Of a stretch of DNA of 64,000 nt, positions 25,629-35,161 are shown in pieces. The DNA lies in assembly GCF_031585635.1 (NCBI RefSeq), contig NZ_CP134196.1, positions 310,001 through 374,000 of the forward strand. The letters are read 5' to 3'. The position numbers and the translations under genes are program-made. Source of the DNA: Paraburkholderia sp. FT54 (GTDB lineage Bacteria > Pseudomonadota > Gammaproteobacteria > Burkholderiales > Burkholderiaceae). A model generated the notes under the pieces. The model made no database searches and was not told the DNA's origin. It saw nothing but the letters and a program-made list of their open reading frames with translations. Every line of letters begins with the position of its first letter. The first letter of the stretch is position 1.

Positions 25629-27083
25629 GTGTCAGCGTTGCTTTCATCAGCTCGTCAGCGCTTCTTCCGCGGGACCTCGGCGCTGCGCTGCGTTTGCGCG
25701 GCGACGGCATGCGCGCTCTCGCTGTCGGCCTGTGTCGATGTCAGCATGCCCGACTACAAGCGTCCCGACACGCCCGCCAAAGCCTCGTGGTCGGATCAGA
25801 AAGGCGCGCCCGTCTCGGCCGCCGCGACGATCGAACCCGACTGGTGGAAAGGCTTCCACGACCCCTATCTCGACACGCTGATCGCGAAGGCAATTGCCGG
25901 CAACTTCGATATCAAGGTGCTGGCCGCGCGTATCGACGTGGCCGGCACGCAGATCGGCGAAGCCAAGGCGGGCGCCTTGCCGACCATGGATCTCGGCTTC
26001 GGCGCCGATTTCGAAAAGACCACGCACCAGACCTTCTCCAAGCAGTACAACCTCGCGACGCAGGTGAACTGGGACATTGATATCTGGGGCAAAGTCGAAA
26101 AGGGCGTGCAGGCGCAAAAGGCGGAATTTCACGCCAGCGAAGCGGACTGGCGCGCCGGCTATCTGGAACTGGTGTCGAACGTGGCCAGCACGTACTTCCA
26201 GATTCTGCAATTCGACGACCAGATCGAGCAGCAACAGAAAACGCTCGAAACGAACCGGCAAATTCTCACGATTTACGACGGCCAGCGCCGCAACGGTCTC
26301 ATCCCGCAAACGCAGGTGTTGCGCCAGCAGGCGGAGATCAACCGCCTGACGAATCAGCTGCTCGAACTGCGCCGGTCGCGCGCGCTGGGCAACAACGCGC
26401 TGTGCACGCTGATCGGCGTGCCGGCGGGCGAGTTTCAAATGCCCAAGGGCCATTTGCAGCAGCGCGTGCAACTGCCCTCCGTGCCGGACGGCTTGCCCGC
26501 ACAACTGCTGGCGCGCCGTCCCGACGTGGTCGCCGCCGAATTCAGAGTGCTGGAAAGCTACGACCTCGTCGGCCAGGCCAAGCTCGCGCAACTGCCGACC
26601 ATCAGCCTGACCGGGCATGCCGGCACCGCGAGTTTCGCGCTGACCGATCTGCTGAAATCGTTCACGTACGGCTTCATGCCCAGCATCAACATTCCGCTGC
26701 TCGATCCCGGCGTGCGGGCGCATGTGAAAGTCACGCAAGCGCAATCGACAGTGGCCGAACAGCAGTATCGCGCGGCGGTGATGGCCGCGTTCGAGGAAGT
26801 GGAAAACGCGCTGGTCAATGTGAATTCGCACAAGGAACAGCGCGTGGAGTTGCAGCAGGAGGTGTCGCGACTGCAAATCGTTGCGGACCAGATCCAGTCG
26901 CAATTGCGCCTTGGCGTAGTGTCGCAACTGGAGGTTTTCGAAACCGAACGGACCTTGCTGGAGGCGCAGCAGGAACTGCTCGCCAATCATCAACAGATTC
27001 TGTCCGACACGGTACTGCTTTATAAAGCGCTGGGCGGAGGTTGGCCGAGCATCGACGTGCAGACTCAAGTAAAGGAACACTGA
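25629..27083 (+). CDS. Outer-membrane efflux factor, NodT/TolC-type lipoprotein
   Basis: 484 residues from a GTG start. A lipoprotein signal ends in LSLSAC with Cys35 as the lipid-modified residue. The rest shows the two repeated helical/beta-barrel halves of the OMF family (WWKGFHDPYLDTLIAKAIAG; LPAQLLARRPDVVAAEFRVL is the typical second-half opening). It should give the outer-membrane exit for the HlyD/C39 ABC exporter encoded downstream. It is separated from the FHA gene by a 229-bp gap. Confidence 0.88.
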   Translation: MSALLSSARQRFFRGTSALRCVCAATACALSLSACVDVSMPDYKRPDTPAKASWSDQKGAPVSAAATIEPDWWKGFHDPYLDTLIAKAIAGNFDIKVLAARIDVAGTQIGEAKAGALPTMDLGFGADFEKTTHQTFSKQYNLATQVNWDIDIWGKVEKGVQAQKAEFHASEADWRAGYLELVSNVASTYFQILQFDDQIEQQQKTLETNRQILTIYDGQRRNGLIPQTQVLRQQAEINRLTNQLLELRRSRALGNNALCTLIGVPAGEFQMPKGHLQQRVQLPSVPDGLPAQLLARRPDVVAAEFRVLESYDLVGQAKLAQLPTISLTGHAGTASFALTDLLKSFTYGFMPSINIPLLDPGVRAHVKVTQAQSTVAEQQYRAAVMAAFEEVENALVNVNSHKEQRVELQQEVSRLQIVADQIQSQLRLGVVSQLEVFETERTLLEAQQELLANHQQILSDTVLLYKALGGGWPSIDVQTQVKEH

Positions 27084-27312
27084 GCTAATCCGCAATGTGG
27101 CGCGCAGCGTGGGTATTTCGGCTGTATCTGACGCGCTCGTTGCCTTCATAATTCGACGATCGGAAAATTGACACTCGCCATGTGTGACTTACAATCTTTA
27201 AGGGGCCGGATTTTGCAAGGCTCATTCGAACAATATCTTTCCGCCGTAGTCCTTCGTCCCGTTTCCGCTGCGCTCCCGCCGCAACGGGTAAACGCTTAGT
27301 GATCCAGATAAA

Positions 27313-29895
27313 ATGGCCACCGGCGAAGCTCCGATTGCTGAGATGCGCGCGACAGAAGACGCCGCGTTCGACGTGGTGTTGTCGCCCGCTGCGTCGGCGC
27401 AACGTCCCGCGCTAGACGCGATCCGGATCGTCGATAACCTGTTTGCAATCGGACGCAGCGAAGCACCCTTTACCGACTATCCCGCCGAGCGGATTGCGCG
27501 CCTGTCGCGCCGTCACGCGCGGGTTTTCACGGAACACGGCGCGGTCTACGTCGCCGACCTCGGCAGCAAGAACGGCACGACGGTGAACGGCGTGGCGGTG
27601 CGGCAAACACCGGCCCGTGTGCGTGCCGGCGACGAACTGTGCTTTGGCGGCGAACTCTGCTACCGGGTGAGCATCGAGCCGCGCGCGCGTATCGTGGCTG
27701 CGGCCAGTTCGCCCGCTGCGCCCGGGTTGCTGTTGGTGCCGCAACGCGACGACCTCGGCCTGCAACCCATCGAGGTGCAGGCGTTTCCGTTTCTCGTCAG
27801 CAAAGCGGATGAAGTTTTCTCACGCTACAAGGACCGGTATCCGCATCAGGTCAATTACATCTCGCGCCGTCACGCGCACATCTTTCTGAAGGGCGGTGAG
27901 CTCTATGTGGAAGATCTCGGCAGCACCAACGGCACATTTGTCGGCGGAAATCGGCTCGACGAATCCGCGCTGCAGTTGGTAGAGGGCGACATCGTTGCAT
28001 TTGGCGGAGACCACTTCGTCTACAGGGTGACGCTGCAGAAACCCCCTGAAGTCGAGCCCACCGTGACACAACTATTCCTCAATCCGGCCGCCGACGAAGC
28101 CGTCGATCCCGACAAGACCACCTTCGTCGGCGCCGCGCATTCATTCCTCGATATCTTTTGCGTCGACCCCGGGCTGCAGCGTGAAGACGAAGTCAACGAG
28201 GCGGCACAAGCCGCGTCCGCGCATGCGAAGCGCGACGCGCCGACGGGCACGGCAAGAGGGGCGGCTGGCGGGAGCGGAACCAACGGTGCGAATGGCGCCG
28301 CCCACGCGGCCGCCGCGAAGGGTCGGCCGCGCCGTTGGCGTTTGCTTGCGGGTGAACTCGGCAAGGCGTTTGCAGTCGACGATCGCACGAGCGTGCGGCG
28401 CATGGCGACATGGGGCGGCGTGGGCGTCGTGGTGATAGCGGCGATTGGAACGACGCTGTACATGCGCGGTTCGTCGGAGCGCGAGTTGAAGAACCTGCTG
28501 GCGAACGGCGACTACACGAGCGCGGTCACGGCGGCATCGGGCTATCTGGCGAGCCATCCCTCGGACACCAAGGTCAGCGCGCTCGCGAGCGAAGCGTTGC
28601 TGAAGGCGAAGCTTCCCAGCTGGCTCAATGCGCTGCAAAAGGCGCAGTTCGATCAGGCCGACGCGTTGCTCAAGGAGATGCGGTCGTTGAGCGCTAACAA
28701 TGCGGACGCCGCGTCGTTGATCGGCGAATTGCAATGGGTGGGCGATCTGGAGCGTTTCGTGGCGCGGCGCGGCGGCATGGACGCGCCGATTCGCATGTAC
28801 GCGGACGAGGGCACGATCAACAACCTGCTGCAACGCTGGGAAGACGACGCGAAGAGCCATCAGCGCGCGCTCGATCGCATCGCGTCCTACGTGCCCGTGT
28901 TCGCCGATCCCTACGCGCAGGCGCTGAGCCATCTGCGCAAACTGGAAAGCGACGATTCGGTGTACCTCGCCGCCATCGACCGTCTGAACGGGACGATCCG
29001 TACCGAACTGGCGCGCGACAAACCTGACGCGCTGCCCCCCGTGCTCGACGATTATGCGCAGCGCTACCCACGTCTGGCGGGCATCGATCGGGTGCGTCAG
29101 GATTTGCGCCAATACACCGAGTTGTTGAACGCCGCGTTGAGCCGGCAACTGGCGCCGATGCTTGCCATGCTGAAATCTGCACACTTCAGCACGCCACCTT
29201 TTCAGGCGCAGTTTCAACAGCTATCGGCCAGCCGTTTGCCTTCGGCAGACGTGATTGCGCGCCATGACGCGGTGACAGCGGCATGGCAGCGCGGCGACGC
29301 GCAGCAGGCGCTTGCCGGTTTGCAGGCCATGCCCGCAGGGCCGTGGTCCGATGTGCTCGCGGCGGAACTGGCGCACAAGAAGGCGCTCCTCGATCAGTAC
29401 ACGCAATTGCAGAAGACGCACGGCGACAAGGACTACGACCAGCGCCTGCTCTCCTTCTACGCAAGCCTCGATCCGGCAACGGACGTGTGGTTCCTGCAGT
29501 CGATTCAAAAAGACGTTGCCGCCTTGCACGACAAAGCACTGGCGCGTGCGCAAGATCTGTTGTTGCGCGCGCAGAGCCTGTGGAAACAGTATCGCGCGGG
29601 TGGGTCGATCGGCGGTTCGCAGCGTCTCGAAGCCGGTATTTCACCGGGATTTCGCAGCGAGGCGCGTCTGCTTTCCGATGCGCAAACGTCAGCGCAACAG
29701 GGCATGCGCATCTACACGCAACTGAAGGCCGATCATCCCGCCGACTTCGACCGTCTGCTCGCGGATATCGAAGCCGAAGCCAATTTGCAGCGCCGCTCGC
29801 TGACGGAGTTGCGCATGGTGCTGGATCCGGGACTTCTGAAAGCGAAGCTGGCGTTGATTGGAGGCGAGCAGAGTGAAACGCGACAGTCACCCTAG
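27313..29895 (+). CDS. Membrane protein with two FHA domains
   Basis: 860 residues. Two forkhead-associated domains: FHA1 (about 40-118; Arg48, SRRH 65-68, NGT 87-89) and FHA2 (about 158-242; SRRH 184-187, NGT 206-208), so both retain the phosphothreonine-binding residues. A Gly/Ala linker and a single membrane span (about 364-384) follow, then a long helical region of about 470 residues, predicted outside the cytoplasm. It likely docks a phosphorylated partner (for example the kinase at 19292-21442) at the exporter. Its 3' end overlaps the HlyD gene by 23 bases, so the two are coupled. Confidence 0.85.
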   Translation: MATGEAPIAEMRATEDAAFDVVLSPAASAQRPALDAIRIVDNLFAIGRSEAPFTDYPAERIARLSRRHARVFTEHGAVYVADLGSKNGTTVNGVAVRQTPARVRAGDELCFGGELCYRVSIEPRARIVAAASSPAAPGLLLVPQRDDLGLQPIEVQAFPFLVSKADEVFSRYKDRYPHQVNYISRRHAHIFLKGGELYVEDLGSTNGTFVGGNRLDESALQLVEGDIVAFGGDHFVYRVTLQKPPEVEPTVTQLFLNPAADEAVDPDKTTFVGAAHSFLDIFCVDPGLQREDEVNEAAQAASAHAKRDAPTGTARGAAGGSGTNGANGAAHAAAAKGRPRRWRLLAGELGKAFAVDDRTSVRRMATWGGVGVVVIAAIGTTLYMRGSSERELKNLLANGDYTSAVTAASGYLASHPSDTKVSALASEALLKAKLPSWLNALQKAQFDQADALLKEMRSLSANNADAASLIGELQWVGDLERFVARRGGMDAPIRMYADEGTINNLLQRWEDDAKSHQRALDRIASYVPVFADPYAQALSHLRKLESDDSVYLAAIDRLNGTIRTELARDKPDALPPVLDDYAQRYPRLAGIDRVRQDLRQYTELLNAALSRQLAPMLAMLKSAHFSTPPFQAQFQQLSASRLPSADVIARHDAVTAAWQRGDAQQALAGLQAMPAGPWSDVLAAELAHKKALLDQYTQLQKTHGDKDYDQRLLSFYASLDPATDVWFLQSIQKDVAALHDKALARAQDLLLRAQSLWKQYRAGGSIGGSQRLEAGISPGFRSEARLLSDAQTSAQQGMRIYTQLKADHPADFDRLLADIEAEANLQRRSLTELRMVLDPGLLKAKLALIGGEQSETRQSP

Positions 29896-31246
29896 GCCGT
29901 TGTCGGAGGCGCTGGAAGATCACAGCGCCGAGGGCATTGCGATTCTGATGGCCGAGCCGGTGCGGCTCGCGCGCGCGCTGATCTGGGCGATGGTCGCGCT
30001 GGTCGTGGTCGGTCTGTTGTGGTCGTTCGTGGGACGCGCGGACGTGATCGTCAGCGCGCAAGGCACCTTGTCGCCGGAATCGGAGGTGCGCCGGATCTAT
30101 GCGCCGATCGACGGCGAACTCGCCGATCTGTATATCGCCGAGGGGCAACCAGTGTCGAAAGGCGACGTGCTCGCGCGGCTGAATGCGCGCGGCGCGATCG
30201 AGGCCGCCAGCAACGCGCTGCAAGCCCAACTCAAACTCGAAGACGCCGAGCGCGACTGGAAGCAGTTCCCCGAGAAGAAAGCACTGATGGAGCGTAAGGC
30301 CGCCGCGCTCAAGACACAGATGGAAGTGGAAGCGCGCCAGCACGAAAATCGCGTCTCCGAAGGCACGACCAAACTCGCGGAAGGGCAGAAGGCCGAACTG
30401 GATGAAGCGCGCAGCATTCTCGACAACGCCCGGCGCACGCGTGAAGCGGCGCGGCAGGAACTGGACCGCTACTCGCGGCTCTTCGCGCAGCCGGGCGGCG
30501 GCGGTATCGCCGAATTGCAGGTGGAGCAGAAACGCACCGCTGCCATGGAAGCGGATAACGCCTACCGTGTCGCGCAGTCGAAACTCGCGGAACTGGATTT
30601 CCGCTTGAGCCACGAATATACGCAGGCAAATGCGCAACTGGAAACCAGCGGCCAGCAGACCACCGACCTGCAGCTTCAATACGATTCGGCGGTGCGCGAC
30701 ATTACCGACGCGGAAGACAAGTTGCGCCTGCAATTGCAAAGCGCACGGCTGGTGTCGGAAGCGGCCGCGCGGATTCGTTTCGAGAACATCGACAAAGACA
30801 ATTTTCTGCTGATTCTCGCGCCGGTTTCGGGCGTGATCACCGACGTGACGTCGACGCAGCGCGGTGACAAGATTCAGGCGAACGCGCCGCTCGGCGGCAT
30901 TGCGCCCAAAGATGCGCGGCCCGTGCTGAAGATTGAAATTGCCGAACACGATCGTGCTTTTCTGCACGAAGGCCTACCCGTCAAACTGAAATTCAATGCC
31001 TTTCCGTATCAACGCTATGGGCTGATCAGCGGGACGCTGGCCTATATTTCGCCGGCCACCAAGCCGTCGTTGACGGACAAGCAACCGGTCTACGAAGGCC
31101 GTGTCACGCTCGACAAGAATTACTACCAGATTGCCGACACGCGTTATCCATTGCGCTACGGCATGACGGCAAGCGCTGAGATCGTGGTGCGCGAGCGGCG
31201 CCTGATCGATCTGGGTCTCGATCCGTTCAGGCAGGTCGCGGGTTGA
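29873..31246 (+). CDS. HlyD-family membrane fusion protein
   Basis: 457 residues. Start at GTG 29873, eight bases after GGAGG and within the end of the FHA gene. A membrane anchor (about 33-53) is followed by a lipoyl-like half (IYAPIDGELADLYIAEGQPV), a long coiled coil (about 95-270) and a second lipoyl/beta-barrel part (LAPVSGVITDVTSTQRGDKI), as in type I secretion adaptors. It should link the C39 ABC transporter to the NodT-type outer-membrane factor. Confidence 0.9.
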   Translation: MKRDSHPRPLSEALEDHSAEGIAILMAEPVRLARALIWAMVALVVVGLLWSFVGRADVIVSAQGTLSPESEVRRIYAPIDGELADLYIAEGQPVSKGDVLARLNARGAIEAASNALQAQLKLEDAERDWKQFPEKKALMERKAAALKTQMEVEARQHENRVSEGTTKLAEGQKAELDEARSILDNARRTREAARQELDRYSRLFAQPGGGGIAELQVEQKRTAAMEADNAYRVAQSKLAELDFRLSHEYTQANAQLETSGQQTTDLQLQYDSAVRDITDAEDKLRLQLQSARLVSEAAARIRFENIDKDNFLLILAPVSGVITDVTSTQRGDKIQANAPLGGIAPKDARPVLKIEIAEHDRAFLHEGLPVKLKFNAFPYQRYGLISGTLAYISPATKPSLTDKQPVYEGRVTLDKNYYQIADTRYPLRYGMTASAEIVVRERRLIDLGLDPFRQVAG

Positions 31247-31283
31247 CCGCGCGGATCACACGTCAATTAAAGGAGCGGATGAA

Positions 31284-32036
31284 ATGACCGCGATAGTGCG
31301 AATCGATGACGAAGTCGTGGACGTGGCCGAGTTCATTCGTCTTCTGAAACTGACTGGCCAGTTCGAGAGCCTGATCGAGCAGATCGTGCGCGACAAGCTC
31401 ACGGTCCATGCGGCGAAGAAGCAGGGTATTGCTGTGACCGCCGATGAAATCCAGCAACGCGCCGATCAGTTCCGCCGTGTGCGTGGCCTGCATCGCGCGA
31501 CGGATATGAATCAGTACCTCGACGCGCTCAACGTCAGTCTCGACGAGTTCGAGGCCTTCATTACCGACGGGCTGTATCAGGAGAAGATGCTCGACGAAGT
31601 CGGCAACGAGGCCGCGATCAAGGATTACTTCGCGCTGAATTCGCCGAAGTTCGACGCGATCGAAGTGAGCCACATCGTGCTCGACAGCGAGGGCAAGGCG
31701 AAGGAAATGATTTCGTATCTGCACGACGATCCCGATAGTTTCGCCGACATGGCACGCGAGCACTCGATCGCGGATACGCGCGAGGCGGGCGGTGTGATCG
31801 GCAAGGTGCTGCGCGGTTCGTTGAAACCCGATATCGAAGCGAAGATTTTCAACGCGGCGGTGGGCGATCTGCTGGGGCCGTTTCCGTCGGCGGATCGCTC
31901 GTGCTTCGAGATTTTCGCCGTGACGGCCAAATATCCGGCAACGCTCGACGCCGACGTGGCTTCGGAAGTCCGGCGCCTGCTGCGCGAAGGCTGGCTGATC
32001 GCACGTGCCCAGGAGCACGTGATCGAAGCACGCTAG
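31284..32036 (+). CDS. Cytoplasmic parvulin-type peptidyl-prolyl isomerase
   Basis: 250 residues; start supported by AAAGGAG eight bases upstream. A SurA/PrsA-like helical N-terminus is followed by a parvulin domain (about 145-225; VSHIVLDSEGKAKEMISYL, FADMAREHSI, GGVIGKV). No signal peptide or membrane segment is seen, so it should act in the cytoplasm, unlike SurA. Between the HlyD and ABC genes, it may hold the peptides export-competent or present the leader to the C39 domain (inference). Confidence 0.85.
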   Translation: MTAIVRIDDEVVDVAEFIRLLKLTGQFESLIEQIVRDKLTVHAAKKQGIAVTADEIQQRADQFRRVRGLHRATDMNQYLDALNVSLDEFEAFITDGLYQEKMLDEVGNEAAIKDYFALNSPKFDAIEVSHIVLDSEGKAKEMISYLHDDPDSFADMAREHSIADTREAGGVIGKVLRGSLKPDIEAKIFNAAVGDLLGPFPSADRSCFEIFAVTAKYPATLDADVASEVRRLLREGWLIARAQEHVIEAR

Positions 32037-32102
32037 CCCGTTCGCGCCCGCACGCCGTATTGAAACAACGTAACGACACGCCGATTCGAGGTCCGCAAGC
32101 AC

Positions 32103-35100
32103 ATGGATGCACCCCAGACCGCGCCCTCCGCAGCCGAGTTTCTAACCTCGGTGGAAATTTTCTCGCCGTTTTCACGCGACGAGATCGAGCGTCTTGCCGA
32201 ATATGCGCAAGCGCGCTTCTATTCGTTCGGCGAAACAGTTTGCTCCGCGGGCGAGACGGCCGACGGGCTCTACGTGATTCGCTCGGGTTCCGTGCGCATC
32301 TTCACGGAAGAGCACGGCAAGGAAACCAGCATGGGGGTGCGCAAATCGGGCGAGATCTTCGCCGATATCGCGATGTTGCGTACCTATGTCCATGAAGCTT
32401 CGGTGCGGGCGTCGGCGAAAACCGAGTTGCTGTTCATTCCGCGTGCCGCGATCGAGCCGGTGATCACCGGCAATCAGGCCGCGTTGGCGTTCGTTGCCAG
32501 CTATGTGGCGATCAATTCGGCGGGCGGTTTCGTCGCGCAGTTATTCGATCTGCGCGGCAAACTGAACAAGGCGGAACTCGAAGAGTATGTGCGCAGCGTT
32601 GGCGTGAAACGGGTGGCCGCGGGCAAGGAAATCCTCAAGCAGGACGGACGTGAGGACCGCCGGCTATACGTGGTGCGCCATGGCGAAGTGCGTATCGTGC
32701 GGCACGAGGAGGGGCACGACTACACGCTCGCCACCCTCGGGGAAGGCGAGATATTCGGCGAGAAAGCGTGCTTGATGCGCCAGGAGCAGATGGCGTCGGT
32801 GGTTGCGACGACCGATACGCGGCTGCTGGTGATTCCGGAGCGCACGGTCCACTTCATTCTCGAACGCAATCCGAAGCTGCGCGAAGTGCTCGACGAGCGG
32901 ATTCGTTACGGCGACCGCGAATTACAGCGGCAAAAGCGCGTCGAACAGCGGCGCAAGCTGCCGCTGATGCTGGACCTGCAGAGCAAGCCCGAGTTCGGCG
33001 AGAAAGTCATCAAACGCTTCGCGCTGGTCGAACAGGCCGAAGAAATGGACTGCGGCGCGGCGTGCCTTGCGATGGTATGCCGCCACTACAGCATTCCGAT
33101 GACGCTCGGCAAATTGCGCGAGCTCGCCAACGTCACGACCCAAGGCGCCACGCTCGACAGTCTCGCGCGCGCGGGCGAATCGCTGGGCTTCACGGCGCGC
33201 GGCGTGCAATGCACATTCGATTCGTTGCGCGGCTTCGATCTGCCGTTCATCGTGCACTGGGAGGGTTATCACTACGTCGTGGTGTACGGGCTCTCCAAAG
33301 ATTACGTGTGGGTGGCGGACCCGGCGGTCGGCTTCAAGAAAATGACCGTGGAGGATTTCGAACGCGGCTGGAGTGGCACCTGTCTGTTGTTTACCGGCGG
33401 CCCGCATCTGCTGCAAATGTCCGCCGCGCGTTCGCCGTGGATACGCTTTGTCGGCTACCTCAAGCCGTACAAGAAGATTCTCGGCCATCTGTTTCTCGCC
33501 ACTTTCGTGATTCAGGTATTGGGCGTGATTCCGCCGCTGATCATCCAGAACATTCTTGACGGCGTGATCGTGCATCAGAATGTCAGCCTGCTGCATTTGC
33601 TGATTGGCGGCCTGATCATCGCCAATGTCTTTTCGCAATTGATGTCGTCGATTCGCGCGTATCTCGCGAATTTCATGGTGCGCAACATGGACTTCGCGAT
33701 GATGTCGCAGTTCTTCAAGCACACCATGTCGTTGCCGTTTTCGTTCTTCGCCAAGCGCAAGACCGGCGACATTTTCGCGCGCTTCCAGGAGAACCAGACG
33801 ATCCGCGCGTTCCTCACGGAATCCACCGTCACCACGGCACTGAACCTGCTGATGGTGTTCATCTACTTCACGATCATGTTTGTCTACAACGTGAAGATGA
33901 CGCTGGTGCTGATCGCATTCGTCATTCCGATCATGGCGCTGACCGCCATCGCCACGCCGAAGATCAAAGGCTATGCACGCGAAGTGTTCACCGCGTCGAC
34001 CGAATCTAAATCGTTTCTGATGGAAGCGCTCGCCGGCGTGGAGACCATCAAGGGCATGGGTATCGAGCGGCCGGTGCGCTTGCGCTGGGAGAAGAAATAC
34101 GCGAAGGCGCTCGAAGTGCAATATCGCGCGCACGCGTTCAACATTCTCGTGGGTCTCGGCAGTCAGTTGCTGAACGCCGCGACCACGATTGCGATTCTCT
34201 GGGTCGGCGCGAATCTCGTGCTGGCGCGCGAAATGACGATCGGTCAGTTGATCGCGTTCAACGCGTTCATGGGCAGCGTACTGGGTCCGCTCATGGGTCT
34301 GGTCGGCTTGTGGAGCATGTTGAACGACGCGGGCGTGGCGATGGAACGCCTCGGCGATGTGCTCGATATCGAGCCTGAGCAGAAGCCCCAGGATTTGCCC
34401 TCGCGAGTGATGTTGCCTGAGCTGCAGGGCGAAATCAGCCTTAGCGGCGTCTATTTCCGTTACGGCGAAAACGACTCGGCGTACGTGCTCGAAAACATCA
34501 GCTTCGATATCAAGCCCGGCGAACTGGTGGCGATTGTCGGGCGTAGCGGGTCGGGCAAGACGACACTCGCCAAATTGCTGGTCGGCTTCTACACGCCGAC
34601 CGAAGGCAAGATGACGATCGACGGCTACGATCTCGGCGTGGTCGATAAAGCCTATTACCGTGCGCAGATCGGCTATGTGATGCAGAGCAACCTGCTGTTC
34701 TCCGGCACGATTTCGGAGAACATCGCGAGCGGCGACGATGCGCCCGATCGGCGCCGCATCGAGGAAGTCTCGAAGATGGCGGACGCGCATGGATTCATCA
34801 GCAAGATGCCGCTCGGGTACGAGCAGATTGTCGGCGAACGGGGAATTGGATTGTCCGGCGGGCAGATCCAGCGGCTGTGCATTGCACGGGCGCTGTATCA
34901 CGATCCGCGTCTGCTTGTATTCGACGAGGCGACTTCGGCACTGGACTCGCAATCGGAGAGCAATATCCTCGGCAATATGCACGACATTCTGAAGGGCCGC
35001 ACGGCGGTGATCATCGCGCACCGGCTCAGCACGATCATGCGTGCGGACAAGATTCTCGTGCTGTACGAAGGGGCGATCGTCGAACAGGGCCGTCACGATG

Positions 35101-35159
35101 AGCTGATTCAACGTGGCGGGATGTATTACCAGCTGGTCCAGAAACAGTTGAGTGCGTGA
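32103..35159 (+). CDS. C39-peptidase ABC exporter with two cyclic-nucleotide-type domains
   Basis: 1018 residues. Order: two cNMP-binding-fold domains (about 15-130 and 165-270; the second lacks the usual phosphate-binding Arg), C39 peptidase (about 303-432; Gln311, Cys317 in EEMDCGAAC, His390 in YHYVVVYG, Asp406 in ADPAVG), six membrane helices (about 445-720) and an ATPase (Walker A GRSGSGKTT near 813, LSGGQ near 918, FDEATSALD near 940). The complete Cys-His-Asp triad predicts leader cleavage behind Gly-Gly while the peptide is exported. The cNMP-like modules may gate transport. This is the natural exporter for the nine Gly-Gly peptides here. Confidence 0.92.
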   Translation: MDAPQTAPSAAEFLTSVEIFSPFSRDEIERLAEYAQARFYSFGETVCSAGETADGLYVIRSGSVRIFTEEHGKETSMGVRKSGEIFADIAMLRTYVHEASVRASAKTELLFIPRAAIEPVITGNQAALAFVASYVAINSAGGFVAQLFDLRGKLNKAELEEYVRSVGVKRVAAGKEILKQDGREDRRLYVVRHGEVRIVRHEEGHDYTLATLGEGEIFGEKACLMRQEQMASVVATTDTRLLVIPERTVHFILERNPKLREVLDERIRYGDRELQRQKRVEQRRKLPLMLDLQSKPEFGEKVIKRFALVEQAEEMDCGAACLAMVCRHYSIPMTLGKLRELANVTTQGATLDSLARAGESLGFTARGVQCTFDSLRGFDLPFIVHWEGYHYVVVYGLSKDYVWVADPAVGFKKMTVEDFERGWSGTCLLFTGGPHLLQMSAARSPWIRFVGYLKPYKKILGHLFLATFVIQVLGVIPPLIIQNILDGVIVHQNVSLLHLLIGGLIIANVFSQLMSSIRAYLANFMVRNMDFAMMSQFFKHTMSLPFSFFAKRKTGDIFARFQENQTIRAFLTESTVTTALNLLMVFIYFTIMFVYNVKMTLVLIAFVIPIMALTAIATPKIKGYAREVFTASTESKSFLMEALAGVETIKGMGIERPVRLRWEKKYAKALEVQYRAHAFNILVGLGSQLLNAATTIAILWVGANLVLAREMTIGQLIAFNAFMGSVLGPLMGLVGLWSMLNDAGVAMERLGDVLDIEPEQKPQDLPSRVMLPELQGEISLSGVYFRYGENDSAYVLENISFDIKPGELVAIVGRSGSGKTTLAKLLVGFYTPTEGKMTIDGYDLGVVDKAYYRAQIGYVMQSNLLFSGTISENIASGDDAPDRRRIEEVSKMADAHGFISKMPLGYEQIVGERGIGLSGGQIQRLCIARALYHDPRLLVFDEATSALDSQSESNILGNMHDILKGRTAVIIAHRLSTIMRADKILVLYEGAIVEQGRHDELIQRGGMYYQLVQKQLSA

Positions 35160-35161
35160 TC

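Noticed and set aside
27202..27217. GGGGCCGGATTTTGCA as a sigma-54 promoter for the FHA gene
   Set aside because: GG-N10-GC spacing and TTGCA fit, but the -24 TGGCA element is missing, so I do not call it.
32922..35111. A 729-codon open frame antisense to the C39 ABC exporter
   Set aside because: The plus strand carries all ABC and C39 motifs in order; the antisense product has no recognisable domain.
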